This document shows, piece after piece, positions 8,240 through 15,696 of a stretch of 64,000 nucleotides of DNA (the stretch's first letter is position 1; every line of letters starts with the position of its first letter). The notes under the pieces were generated by a model. It had not been told where the DNA came from, searched no databases, and was given only the letters and a program-made list of their open reading frames with translations. The translations under genes and the position numbers were made by a program. The stretch is taken from the NCBI GenBank assembly GCA_904419315.1, contig CAJFQY010000003.1, forward strand, positions 1 through 64,000, read 5' to 3'. The stretch comes from Zongyangia gallinarum. Lineage in GTDB: Bacteria; Bacillota; Clostridia; Oscillospirales; Ruminococcaceae.

Positions 8240-11200
8240 CTATGTTGAGGAGGCATCCCCCTTCCGGTACCTGCGGCGCAGATAGACATATCCCGCACAA
8301 CATATGCCAACCAGCAGCAATCCTCCCACAGTATAAAAATAGGTGCCTATTCCGCCGGTTTCGGGTAGGACATAGCCTTCCCCCTTTGTATTGATAATCT
8401 CAATCACGCCGGTCTGTATGCCGTCAGCATTATTCTCTGAATAGGTGGCGTCAAAGCCGGCGACAGGCTCCTCCTCCACCGTGTAACGGTATTCCCCTCC
8501 ATTGTCATTCGCTCTGGGCAGATTTTTCCAGGTATAAGACCACCCATTTTCTTCCTTCAGTTCCACCTGCGCATAAACAGATTGGCGATCATCTGCATCC
8601 CACTGGTAAAGGGTGACCTTGACGCTATCCGACGGCGGATTTTCCATTGGTTCCCCGTTTTCATTCTGCCATTTCTTTGTCACCGTCAACTGATCTAGTT
8701 CGTTGGGCACATAGAGGGTTCCGGAGGTAGAAAAAGGAATAAAGACTATATCATCGGGAGAAATACCGTCTAACGCCCCATTTCCCCGCATTTTTTCAAC
8801 CGTCTGTTCCTCATTAGCGCCCTGCTCCATCCATACAAAGTATTGAGGCTCGTCACTGGGCAGGTAGCCCTCCGGCGCAGACAGCTCTGTCAGCCTGTAT
8901 ATGGTATTGTAAAGGGATTCCTCCCCCAAGAAGTTCAGGACGATCATACCGCTGTCACCGGTAATAAACTCTCCGCTTCCACCGACTGCTGTGACAGAGG
9001 TCTGATTCCACTGATAGCTTCCGTCTTTGTATTCATACCGCTCCAATTTAAACGCGGCCCCGGGCAGGAGTGCGGTTACATTCTTGCTGTCATGTTTATA
9101 GATGGTCACTGTGGCCTTGTTGACCGTAGCGGATGATGACTGCTCCTGCATGATGATGCCGGCTTCCGAGGAAGATTCTGACCGGCCGCTGAGGGTTACC
9201 TTGTTGGATATCTGAATATCTCCGGCCGCGGTCCCTCGATCAATGGAATAGTCGTAGACCAGGACACAGGGGGTTGCATCCGGTAGGGTAAACGTAATGG
9301 TATGGGTCTCGCTATTGTAACTGACTGTATACTGCGTCCCATCGATTAACTCGCCGCAGTAATGATTTTCCTCCCCGTCCGCCTGATAGTGGTAGAGTTT
9401 TACACTCTCTGGCAGGAATGCCGCCCCGCTCCCCGCTGGGGTGCTCATGGTATCCTCCAGAGTGAGGGTATCTGCATATGGGTTTAGGTCATCCCCCTGG
9501 GTGTTCACGGTAATGTAATAACGCACCGTGTCAGAATAGGAGGGATTTCCCTCTTCATCATACTGCACCAGCTGTTCCCCTGTTTTTACCAGATTGGGAG
9601 TAACCCGCTTGACCGTCGTTGTCGTAGAATCTGTTGTGTCGCCCCACTGGGCATGGTTTTCATAGACCTGAGTATCCCCCTCTTCCCACGCGGGATCACC
9701 GGCAACGGAAACATCGTAATAGATTGCGAGGATCCCGTCGTCAGGCATCTCATGGTGGCGGGTGATGGTAAAGGTTACGGTTGTCGTGCCATCGTCCTGT
9801 TCCTGGGTCGCAACCGATAGATAGTAATCCTGCCCCTCCACATCCCAATAATCGTCATCTCGATTTTCGCCGGAATGCAGCCGGAGCTTTACCGAGCCAT
9901 CCACCAGCTGTGTGCCCTTGGGAAGAGTATCTGTAACAGTGACGGCATCGGGAACCGATTTGACACGGTGCAGCAGCAGCCGGTAATGGAGCAGGCCATC
10001 TGTCTGGCTATAGTCAATGGTCAACGGATCATCGGTAAAAGAATGGGTATCTTTGCTCCCCTCCACTACCCCGGTAGCGCTAACCTGTTTGTTGAGCTGC
10101 TCCTCCACGACATCTTGACCATATGCATATGCCTCATGATCCGGTATCCTAGCATAATTCCCCGCTCGCAGAGCAACACCATTTGGTATCTTATCCAGAG
10201 CCAACTGGGTGTGGTAACCGATGATGATGGACTGGCCTGTAATTTTTTCCAAGGCGCTTTCACTGAATGCAATTCCAAACAGGGTGAGTGGCTCATCCTC
10301 CCCGAAACTGGTGATCGTTTGCCATGGAAGATTGTTGATGATCTGCCAAAAATCGGCGGATGCAATCTGTTCAATGGCCGGCGTGCTGGATTTCGCAACC
10401 GCATACACCTCAAAATCGGTGCCATAAACAAGTGGCGTTCCATCGGTGGTGCTCACATAAAGGGAATCGTATAGAAGCCGAAGGGTGGTATAGTGGCTGT
10501 CGGCCAGGAAGATCCCATCTTCCTGCATCACCTCAACAATCCTGTCCACATACATTAGGTTGGAAAGATCCCCGCCTTCAGCAGGATATGTAATCAGGGA
10601 TCCCCATGATAATTCGCCGTTATCCCCTGCGGAGCCCCAGAATGCCTTCTGCACATTGTAGTCCAGCGGTTCGGGTATTGTAACACCAACATCTACCTCC
10701 GTCTTATACTCGCCAAATCCGGCCCAGTTATGGAAAGTGATATTTTCCCCTGGCTGTACCCCGGCCGGCAGATCTGTTTCATAGGTCACCATATACTGGG
10801 AGTTTGTACCAGCGGGGAAGGTATAGGGGATGGAAATCACGCTTTCCTCCGCTGGATTCCAGCCTTCAAGCCGGGTCAAAGTGACAGATTCCGGTAATTC
10901 CAGCTGATGTGTCTGGCCCTGGCTGTCGGTATAAGTCAGAGTATCCTCCAATTGGTAACCGCCGATGTCCCGCCCATCTTCGTTGATGAGGAGGGTCCAT
11001 TTCACTTTCCGGGTCAGGGCATCGTAAGTTCCTTCTTTGGCTATCATAGATAGGGAAACTTTTGTGCTTACCTGTGCCTCGGCGTCATTGGTGCTGTCCT
11101 GAGCCGTCGCTTTATTGGAAAATTCCAGGTATCCATTTCCCTCCCCCCGGCTGTTATCCAAATCAGGCGTGGCAGTATAATAGAGAATATAGGCTTCACC

Positions 11201-12886
11201 AGCCTGAAGGGCGGGAAGCTCTGTAAGGATGAAGGAAGCCGCCGCCCCAGCTGTCTGCTGTTGGAAAACGGGAACAAACCCTGTTATTTCCGTTTGCGCC
11301 CCGGCGGCGTCTTTCTTCATGATATGGATGCTGTCCGTATCATAATTCACAATTCCGTCATCAGGGTGATGCAAAAAGGCATCTGTAATAGTTATAGGGC
11401 CATCCGAGCCATTCTGGGTGGAAACTTCAATGGCATAGCCAAGTTTCTTCAACTCCTTATCATAGTAGCCGGTTTTTGTAATGGTAAGATCGGCCTCTTC
11501 TTCCTTTGGCACAACTGTAATTGATCCGCCATCCCCGCCAAAGAAAATCTCATCCTCCCCCTGTCCTCCTGTGAGCGTCACCGTACCCTGAAATTCCAGC
11601 TTTCCTGTGAACGGCTTACCATCAGCAAACAGAGTATCAAAGGTAATCTCGATCAGCCCATTTTGATGGATGATATAGGTTCCAACAACTTCATCGCCAA
11701 TGGTAGCGGGACCAGTGGCATCTTCATCCAGCCCGATACCGCTTGGCAGCTGATAATAGATCACTCTAGAATCCGGCCCCACAATGCCTTCTGGAATAGA
11801 ATAGCTGATGTTCACCTTGGCCGAATCACCGTTTGTAAATTCTGTGGCCGGCACCCATTGCCCATCAACCTCCTTGGACACAACCACCTGGGTAATATAT
11901 GGTCCAAAGTCTGTGCCGGTCTGCGCAGAGTTGGGGGCAGCAGCAAGCCGTCCGCTTCTGGCTTTATAGCCGGGCTTATCGACAGTAGCCCAGCTGTCCG
12001 CATCCTGTGGTATGTCGGTTGCGGTATCTTCAACGGGAAAACAGCTTTGGTCATGGATATGCTCCAGAACCTGCATTTTTCCGCAAATCCAATGGCCGTC
12101 TGCGTCAAAGCAGCTGGCGTCATGGGTGTGGAGAAGGATCTCCTCCTGGCCGCAAGCCAACTCCTTATGATATTCATAGCAAGCGTCTGTATGGGTATGG
12201 CCTTCTGTCTCTTCCGTGCCGCAGATCAATACAGGCTCTCCTTGTTGATAACAGGATGCATTATGAGTATGTCCCTCTGTTTCTTCCAAAGGACAGAGTA
12301 AATCCCCTCCTGCCTGGTGTTCATAGCAGTCGTCTGTATGGGTATGGTTTTCCGACTCTTCCAGGCCGCAAACCAGTATCCAATCCTCTTGTTGGTAACA
12401 GTCCGCTCCGTGGGTATGTCCCTCTCTCTCTTCCAAGGGGCAAGTCAAAGTAGTCTCTGCCTGGCTCTCATAGCAAGCGTCTGTATGGATATGCCCTTCT
12501 GTTTCTTCCGTGCCACAGATCAGCACAGGAACCTCCCTATAGCAGGATTCGTCATGAGCATGTACCTGAATTTCCTCCAAAGGACAGATTAACATGCCGC
12601 TATCGCTGTAGCAGGTGCTGTCATGGGTGTGAACTACAAAATCCGCATATCCGCAAATGATGTCTCCGTTTGCATCATAGCAGTCCTCTGTATGGACATG
12701 GAGGCTTTGCTGGCAATAGAGCGTTTCTTCCCCCCGCTCCATGGTAATGGCGGGCAGAATCAGCAGGGATGCCGTTGCAACGGCAACCAAGGCTGCCAAA
12801 ATGATGACAAGCTTTTTCCAATGCCGATGAATATTTTCCCGATACTTATGCGGATAATTCTTCTTCTCTTGATCATGGAATTCCAT
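8240..12886 (-). CDS. Large LPETG-anchored adhesin / tip pilin with His-Cys repeats
   Basis: A 1548-residue surface protein. ATG 12886 is preceded by AAAGGGGG at 8 nt; a GTG at 12904 lies upstream of that site and is rejected. It starts with a basic region and a membrane signal segment (about 25-45, ending LPAITME), a form common in gut Firmicutes CnaB proteins. Ten HxHxxxC[Y/F] units fill residues 63-282. Next come an adhesin-like beta-rich region from about 310 and several D2-type isopeptide domains (TVTDTLPKG, TLEDTMS). A SpaA domain (PGAAFKLERYEY; YRLTELSAPEGY) and a CnaB domain (TVTKKWQNENG; YTVEEEPVAGF) precede LPETGG, a membrane helix and RRRYRKG. It is probably the pilus tip adhesin; its ligand is unknown. 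Confidence 0.9.
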   Translation of the reverse strand: MEFHDQEKKNYPHKYRENIHRHWKKLVIILAALVAVATASLLILPAITMERGEETLYCQQSLHVHTEDCYDANGDIICGYADFVVHTHDSTCYSDSGMLICPLEEIQVHAHDESCYREVPVLICGTEETEGHIHTDACYESQAETTLTCPLEEREGHTHGADCYQQEDWILVCGLEESENHTHTDDCYEHQAGGDLLCPLEETEGHTHNASCYQQGEPVLICGTEETEGHTHTDACYEYHKELACGQEEILLHTHDASCFDADGHWICGKMQVLEHIHDQSCFPVEDTATDIPQDADSWATVDKPGYKARSGRLAAAPNSAQTGTDFGPYITQVVVSKEVDGQWVPATEFTNGDSAKVNISYSIPEGIVGPDSRVIYYQLPSGIGLDEDATGPATIGDEVVGTYIIHQNGLIEITFDTLFADGKPFTGKLEFQGTVTLTGGQGEDEIFFGGDGGSITVVPKEEEADLTITKTGYYDKELKKLGYAIEVSTQNGSDGPITITDAFLHHPDDGIVNYDTDSIHIMKKDAAGAQTEITGFVPVFQQQTAGAAASFILTELPALQAGEAYILYYTATPDLDNSRGEGNGYLEFSNKATAQDSTNDAEAQVSTKVSLSMIAKEGTYDALTRKVKWTLLINEDGRDIGGYQLEDTLTYTDSQGQTHQLELPESVTLTRLEGWNPAEESVISIPYTFPAGTNSQYMVTYETDLPAGVQPGENITFHNWAGFGEYKTEVDVGVTIPEPLDYNVQKAFWGSAGDNGELSWGSLITYPAEGGDLSNLMYVDRIVEVMQEDGIFLADSHYTTLRLLYDSLYVSTTDGTPLVYGTDFEVYAVAKSSTPAIEQIASADFWQIINNLPWQTITSFGEDEPLTLFGIAFSESALEKITGQSIIIGYHTQLALDKIPNGVALRAGNYARIPDHEAYAYGQDVVEEQLNKQVSATGVVEGSKDTHSFTDDPLTIDYSQTDGLLHYRLLLHRVKSVPDAVTVTDTLPKGTQLVDGSVKLRLHSGENRDDDYWDVEGQDYYLSVATQEQDDGTTTVTFTITRHHEMPDDGILAIYYDVSVAGDPAWEEGDTQVYENHAQWGDTTDSTTTTVKRVTPNLVKTGEQLVQYDEEGNPSYSDTVRYYITVNTQGDDLNPYADTLTLEDTMSTPAGSGAAFLPESVKLYHYQADGEENHYCGELIDGTQYTVSYNSETHTITFTLPDATPCVLVYDYSIDRGTAAGDIQISNKVTLSGRSESSSEAGIIMQEQSSSATVNKATVTIYKHDSKNVTALLPGAAFKLERYEYKDGSYQWNQTSVTAVGGSGEFITGDSGMIVLNFLGEESLYNTIYRLTELSAPEGYLPSDEPQYFVWMEQGANEEQTVEKMRGNGALDGISPDDIVFIPFSTSGTLYVPNELDQLTVTKKWQNENGEPMENPPSDSVKVTLYQWDADDRQSVYAQVELKEENGWSYTWKNLPRANDNGGEYRYTVEEEPVAGFDATYSENNADGIQTGVIEIINTKGEGYVLPETGGIGTYFYTVGGLLLVGICCAGYVYLRRRYRKGDASST
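12041..12700 (-). repeat. Ten His/Cys repeats in the adhesin gene
   Basis: This part of the adhesin gene codes for ten tandem units of about 20-26 residues. Each begins HxHxxxC[Y/F], and each unit but the last contains a second Cys, mostly in the form LxCxxEE. Units alternate between two flavours (ICGTEETEG and CPLEE), which suggests growth by duplication of a pair. The regular His and Cys spacing suggests metal binding or disulfide stapling of a stalk. Similar repeats occur in other gut Firmicutes surface proteins, but I know of no assigned function. Confidence 0.85.
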
Positions 12887-12908
12887 GGACGCGCCCCCTT
12901 TCACGAAA

Positions 12909-13493
12909 TTATTCTATAGTTCCCAGTTGGCTGAAGGGCCAGATTCGAAAGACTAATTTTCCTACGATCTGTTCTTCTGCAACACACCCCACCGCAACAT
13001 TTCTCGAGTCGCTGGAGACGCTGCGGTGATCTCCCATAACAAAATACCGTCCATCCGGCACCTGATAGGGAAGCTCAATATTGCATTCACCTAATACCTT
13101 TTCTGTCAGATAGGGTTCCTCCAGAAGTATTCCATCGATGTACACGCTGCCGTCGTCACTGATGTCAATCCATTCTCCCGGCAGACCGACCACCCGTTTT
13201 ACCAAAATTTTATTGTTATAGTAAAATGCTATGACGTCCCCCCGCTCATAGGAATCTTCTCTAAGCGATGCAACAACATCCCCATTGCGCAATGTTGGTG
13301 TCATGGAAGAGCCATAGATCCTGAAGATGGGGAGAAAAAAGGTAGCCACCAACACCGCAGCTGCTGCTACAACGACCAGGATAGCAACGGTACTGCGCAG
13401 CATCCTTTTATATCGCATCCGGTAGGACTCCCGTTGCAGTTCCGCTTCCAGCTGTTGTATTGTAGGGGGTACCATATTTGGTTTCCGTTTCAT
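12909..13493 (-). CDS. Signal peptidase I, pilus-locus paralogue
   Basis: A 194-residue type I signal peptidase with one N-terminal membrane helix (about 34-54) and an extracytoplasmic catalytic domain. The Ser-Lys dyad is intact: S63 in YGSSMTP and K99 in ILVKRVVGLPGE. The MGDHRSVSSDSR box is also present. ATG 13493 has GGAG 7 nt upstream; an earlier ATG at 13517 would overlap the previous gene and lacks a site. Streptococcal pilus loci carry a related protein (SipA) that has lost its catalytic residues and acts as a chaperone. This one looks catalytically competent, so it may process the signal peptides of the pilins encoded downstream. Co-transcription is inferred from the 13-nt gap. Confidence 0.9.
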   Translation of the reverse strand: MKRKPNMVPPTIQQLEAELQRESYRMRYKRMLRSTVAILVVVAAAAVLVATFFLPIFRIYGSSMTPTLRNGDVVASLREDSYERGDVIAFYYNNKILVKRVVGLPGEWIDISDDGSVYIDGILLEEPYLTEKVLGECNIELPYQVPDGRYFVMGDHRSVSSDSRNVAVGCVAEEQIVGKLVFRIWPFSQLGTIE

Positions 13494-13506
13494 ACCCGTA
13501 CTCCAT

Positions 13507-14031
13507 TTATGTATCATCTGTAAAATTCAGCAGTTTTTTCAGTTCTTGATGGGTTTCATAAAAAGACTGTAGGCGCTGGGCAACTTCCTTCCAATAGGCT
13601 TCTGACCTTTCTTTTGCTTCCGCTTCCATGGCCTCGCATTTTTCTCTGCTTTCCGCTTCAGCAGACTGGCATTTTCGACGGGTTTCCGCTTCCATAGCAA
13701 GACACTTTTCCGCCGTCTCTTTCAGCAGTCTTTCAGACCTTATCTTGCTGTCCGCATCCCGCTCAGCGCAGAGAGCAGATTGCCTGTCGTTGAGCTTCTG
13801 AATGTTTTCAATATACTGCTGGCTGGCAGCCTGCGCCGCCTCAAAGATACCGTTAATTTGCAGGGCGGCAACTGCAATAGAGCCGGCCTCGTCAATGGCA
13901 ATTTCCCTATTTTTCAAAGCTTTTCTTGCCTCGTCCAATTCTTTTTTCAAGGTTTCCATCTCTTTTTCCTGGGCAATCATCATCTCTAAAAGGTCTTTTC
14001 GGCTGAGCCGATGCAGCTGATCTTCCGTCAT
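13507..14031 (-). CDS. Coiled-coil protein of unknown function, first gene of pilus operon
   Basis: A 174-residue, highly charged cytoplasmic protein of unknown function. ATG 14031 (MTEDQLHRLSRKDLLEMM) is chosen; AAAGGAGG lies 12 nt upstream, and an earlier in-frame ATG overlaps that site. Residues 25-50 and 85-165 are rich in Glu, Lys, Ala and Arg with heptad-like spacing, so long coiled coils are likely. The second stretch contains a repeated ETRRKCQSAEAESREKCEAM-like pattern with regularly placed Cys. No signal peptide or membrane segment is visible. It is the promoter-proximal gene of the pilus operon, next to signal peptidase I. A scaffold or regulatory role in pilus assembly is possible but unproven. 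Confidence 0.8.
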   Translation of the reverse strand: MTEDQLHRLSRKDLLEMMIAQEKEMETLKKELDEARKALKNREIAIDEAGSIAVAALQINGIFEAAQAASQQYIENIQKLNDRQSALCAERDADSKIRSERLLKETAEKCLAMEAETRRKCQSAEAESREKCEAMEAEAKERSEAYWKEVAQRLQSFYETHQELKKLLNFTDDT

Positions 14032-14060
14032 AATCTCACCGCACCTCCTTTTCATTCCTA

Positions 14061-14086
14061 TGGCCATACTAAAAAGTATATGACCA
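14061..14086 (-). promoter_or_regulatory. Imperfect dyad / leader hairpin before the pilus operon
   Basis: A 26-bp imperfect inverted repeat that can fold, as minus-strand RNA, into a 9-bp stem with two G-U pairs and a U-rich loop. It lies about 12 nt upstream of the AAAGGAGG site of the first pilus gene. It could be an operator or a leader structure affecting translation or mRNA life. No regulator can be named. Confidence 0.4.
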
Positions 14087-14139
14087 AACACCTGCCGTGT
14101 GCTTTACACTTATGCAATAGTTTTCTTCTCCCCGAGCGT

Positions 14140-14169
14140 TTTATAAAGCAGCTCATCTTTATTTGTCAG
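14140..14169 (-). promoter_or_regulatory. Possible fixed leftward promoter for the pilus operon
   Basis: Reading leftward, CTGACA (14164-14169) is followed after 18 bp by TATAAA (14140-14145), five of six matches to each sigma-A element. It lies outside the inverted repeats, so it would fire in either orientation of the switch and could give basal pilus expression. The match is moderate, in an AT-rich region. Confidence 0.4.
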
Positions 14170-14255
14170 CAATGCAAGTCCGATTTTGTAAGTTATTCTT
14201 GGTGCTAAACACATTTTCTCACTTTCATGAGGTCCCTATTTTATTTACATTGAAT

Positions 14256-14275
14256 CCACATAATTCGCATTATGT
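14256..14275 (+). repeat. Left inverted repeat (recombination site) of the pilus switch
   Basis: CCACATAATTCGCATTATGT is the exact reverse complement of 14498-14517. Similarity extends to 14284 with two mismatches (27 of 29 positions). The site has its own dyad (ACATAAT and ATTATGT around the asymmetric centre TCGC), the layout of tyrosine recombinase core sites: two binding arms around a short crossover region. Confidence 0.8.
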
Positions 14276-14433
14276 CGAATTAATGATGAATTTATCACTA
14301 ACGAGGGAAAAAAGGCAATACTGCAATAAAATATGAAATAAACCTACATAGAACGATTTCAGACTTTTCTATAAACTTTATGAGAAGAGTCTTTTCTTAT
14401 ACGCTGATTTATATAAAAAACTATTCTAATGCG

Positions 14434-14462
14434 TTGACAGATTTCGTGAACTTTGATATATT
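14434..14462 (+). promoter_or_regulatory. Strong sigma-A promoter inside the invertible segment
   Basis: TTGACA (14434-14439), a 17-bp spacer, then TATATT (14457-14462). Transcription should start near 14469 and run rightward through the right inverted repeat into the antisense strand of the recombinase gene. No sense gene lies downstream in this direction, which is unusual for such a good promoter and supports the inversion model. Confidence 0.8.
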
Positions 14463-14488
14463 GCTAGTAAATGGAATTCTCTAGTTCT

Positions 14489-14524
14489 ATTAATGCCACA
14501 TAATGCGAATTATGTGGCATTAAT
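14489..14524 (-). repeat. Right inverted repeat with perfect 16-bp palindrome
   Basis: Two perfect 16-bp arms (14489-14504 and 14509-14524) surround the 4-nt centre GCGA. Bases 14498-14517 are the inverted partner of the left site at 14256-14275. The palindrome is more complete than at the left site (13 of 16 arm positions there). It ends 12 bp from the recombinase stop codon. Confidence 0.8.
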
Positions 14525-14536
14525 ATTTGTTAAAAT

Positions 14537-15361
14537 TTATATGACCAAATTCAGCGCGTCAATTCTCTTCCGATGTTCGTAACCGGAGGAAGCAATATAA
14601 ATCCGGGTTGTATTAATGCTGGAATGGCCCAGAACATCCGCAAGCTGGGCAATATCTTTATCAATGGAGTAAAAACATCTGGCAAATAAATGCCTCAGAT
14701 TATGGGGAAAGACCTTTTCTTCCCGCACCCCCGCTCTTTGACAGAGGGCTTTCATCATTTTCCAGATATGCGACCGATCCATGGGCCGGCCCGACCGCGT
14801 GATAAACACCGGACCTGCGGTAATTCCGCGGCGGCGCAAATAGCATTTCAGCGCTTTGCGCAGTTTCCCTGCAATCAAAATGGTACGGTTTTTTCCTTTG
14901 AGGCAGATGGCAGCTTCACCAGACGCTACCGTCTCCGCAGTAATAAACTGCAGTTCCGATACGCGGATGCCGGTGCTGCAGATTGTTTGAAGTATCAGCG
15001 CCAGCCTTTCATCCCCTTCCTTTTCCGCCGCTGTCACCAGACGTATGTACTCCGCTTTGCTCAGTTCTTTTTCCCTGGAGCAAAACGGCTTTTTTTGAAT
15101 TTTCAGCTGTTTGACCCGTAACTGAGGATTTCCGATGAAAGAAAAGAAACCATTGAGGGCCGCCAGTTTCGCATTAACACTCACCGGTTTATATTCCTCC
15201 TGTAGCTTTTTCTTATATTGAATCACCATCTCCTTTGTTATCTGCTGGTTCCCCAGATAGGCAAAAAAGCTTATGATATCCCTTTGATACTGCTTTCTCG
15301 TCGTCAGGCTCCTTTCCTCGCATTCCAGATACCGCATGTAATCGCTCAATTGTTCTTCCAT
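14537..15361 (-). CDS. Tyrosine recombinase (Xer/integrase family), predicted invertase of the pilus switch
   Basis: A 274-residue site-specific recombinase. The N-terminal SAM-like core-binding domain covers about 1-90 and the catalytic domain 100-274. All six family residues are present: R133 (TGIRVSEL), K157, H220 and R223 (HNLRHLFA), H246 (LGHSS) and the nucleophile Y255. GGGAGG stands 8 nt before the ATG. The length is close to XerC/XerD and RecV-type enzymes and lacks the extra arm-binding domain of phage integrases. No phage or plasmid genes surround it. It sits beside paired inverted repeats that enclose a promoter, so it most likely inverts that segment. In the orientation shown, the switch promoter would make RNA antisense to this gene. 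Confidence 0.93.
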   Translation of the reverse strand: MEEQLSDYMRYLECEERSLTTRKQYQRDIISFFAYLGNQQITKEMVIQYKKKLQEEYKPVSVNAKLAALNGFFSFIGNPQLRVKQLKIQKKPFCSREKELSKAEYIRLVTAAEKEGDERLALILQTICSTGIRVSELQFITAETVASGEAAICLKGKNRTILIAGKLRKALKCYLRRRGITAGPVFITRSGRPMDRSHIWKMMKALCQRAGVREEKVFPHNLRHLFARCFYSIDKDIAQLADVLGHSSINTTRIYIASSGYEHRKRIDALNLVI

Positions 15362-15568
15362 TTAATCATCCTCCCAATTGATTAATGTAAAATCCGTATA
15401 CTCCTTTCTTCATTTTATCATCTATTCTCGGCTGGCAGCCGTCAGTCAGTCCGGCGCCAACAGTTTTCTCATAGCGGCATGAAGCATGGCCGCCCGAAGA
15501 TGGGAAACTTCAGTAGATCAGGATAAGCCGATTTTGTGATTTCATCTGTCTTTTGCCTTTCGTAACAT
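15362..15568. other. Non-coding gap upstream of the recombinase gene
   Basis: Contains the ribosome binding site of the recombinase gene and presumably its promoter. I found only weak matches to sigma-A elements (a GATAAAAT-like -10 near 15410), none convincing. No ORF with a good start site was seen. Confidence 0.4.
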
Positions 15569-15614
15569 AAAAAACTCCGTGTCGATGGCAAAACCATTGA
15601 CACGGAGTTTTTTC
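15569..15614. terminator. Bidirectional terminator after the AI-2E family gene
   Basis: A 20-bp stem with a single G-U position (15569-15588 with 15594-15613) closes a 5-nt CAAAA loop. A-rich and T-rich flanks give a U-tract on either strand. It is about 80 bp downstream of the leftward permease gene ending at 15697. Confidence 0.9.
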
Positions 15615-15696
15615 GTAAACTTATCGCAAGCCGGCTTTTATTGTCCCTTCATGAGGATATCTAGCCTCGAAAGGGTGGAACCTCCCAAACCCAATA

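Larger units (their letters stand above)
14256..14517. promoter_or_regulatory. Predicted invertible promoter segment (phase-variation switch)
   Basis: The segment consists of two 20-bp perfect inverted repeats and about 222 bp between them. It is AT-rich and non-coding, and it contains one strong promoter pointing rightward. It lies between the leftward pilus operon (first start codon at 14031) and a tyrosine recombinase gene whose stop codon is 20 bp from the right repeat. As drawn, the promoter faces away from the pilus genes. Recombination between the repeats would move its -35 to about 14334-14339 and its -10 to about 14311-14316, facing left, giving a leader of about 270 nt. The layout parallels fimS in E. 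coli and the RecV switches of Clostridioides difficile. Inversion itself is inferred. Confidence 0.78.
14077..14549 (+). repeat. 12-bp direct repeat flanking the inversion module
   Basis: TATATGACCAAA occurs at 14077-14088 and again at 14538-14549, in the same orientation. The first copy is in the pilus operon leader, the second across the stop codon of the recombinase gene. The coordinates given span both copies. They bracket the whole invertible module; chance or an old duplication cannot be excluded. Confidence 0.4.

Noticed and set aside
12041..12700. DNA-level tandem repeats considered as a CRISPR array
   Set aside because: The periodicity follows codons of the His/Cys repeat protein, units differ in sequence, and there are no identical repeats with unique spacers or cas genes.
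14537..15361. Recombinase considered as a phage or plasmid integrase or as XerC/XerD
   Set aside because: No phage, plasmid or integrative-element genes or att-like direct repeats with a tRNA are nearby. Its position beside promoter-bearing inverted repeats fits a local invertase better, although a Xer-type housekeeping role cannot be fully excluded.
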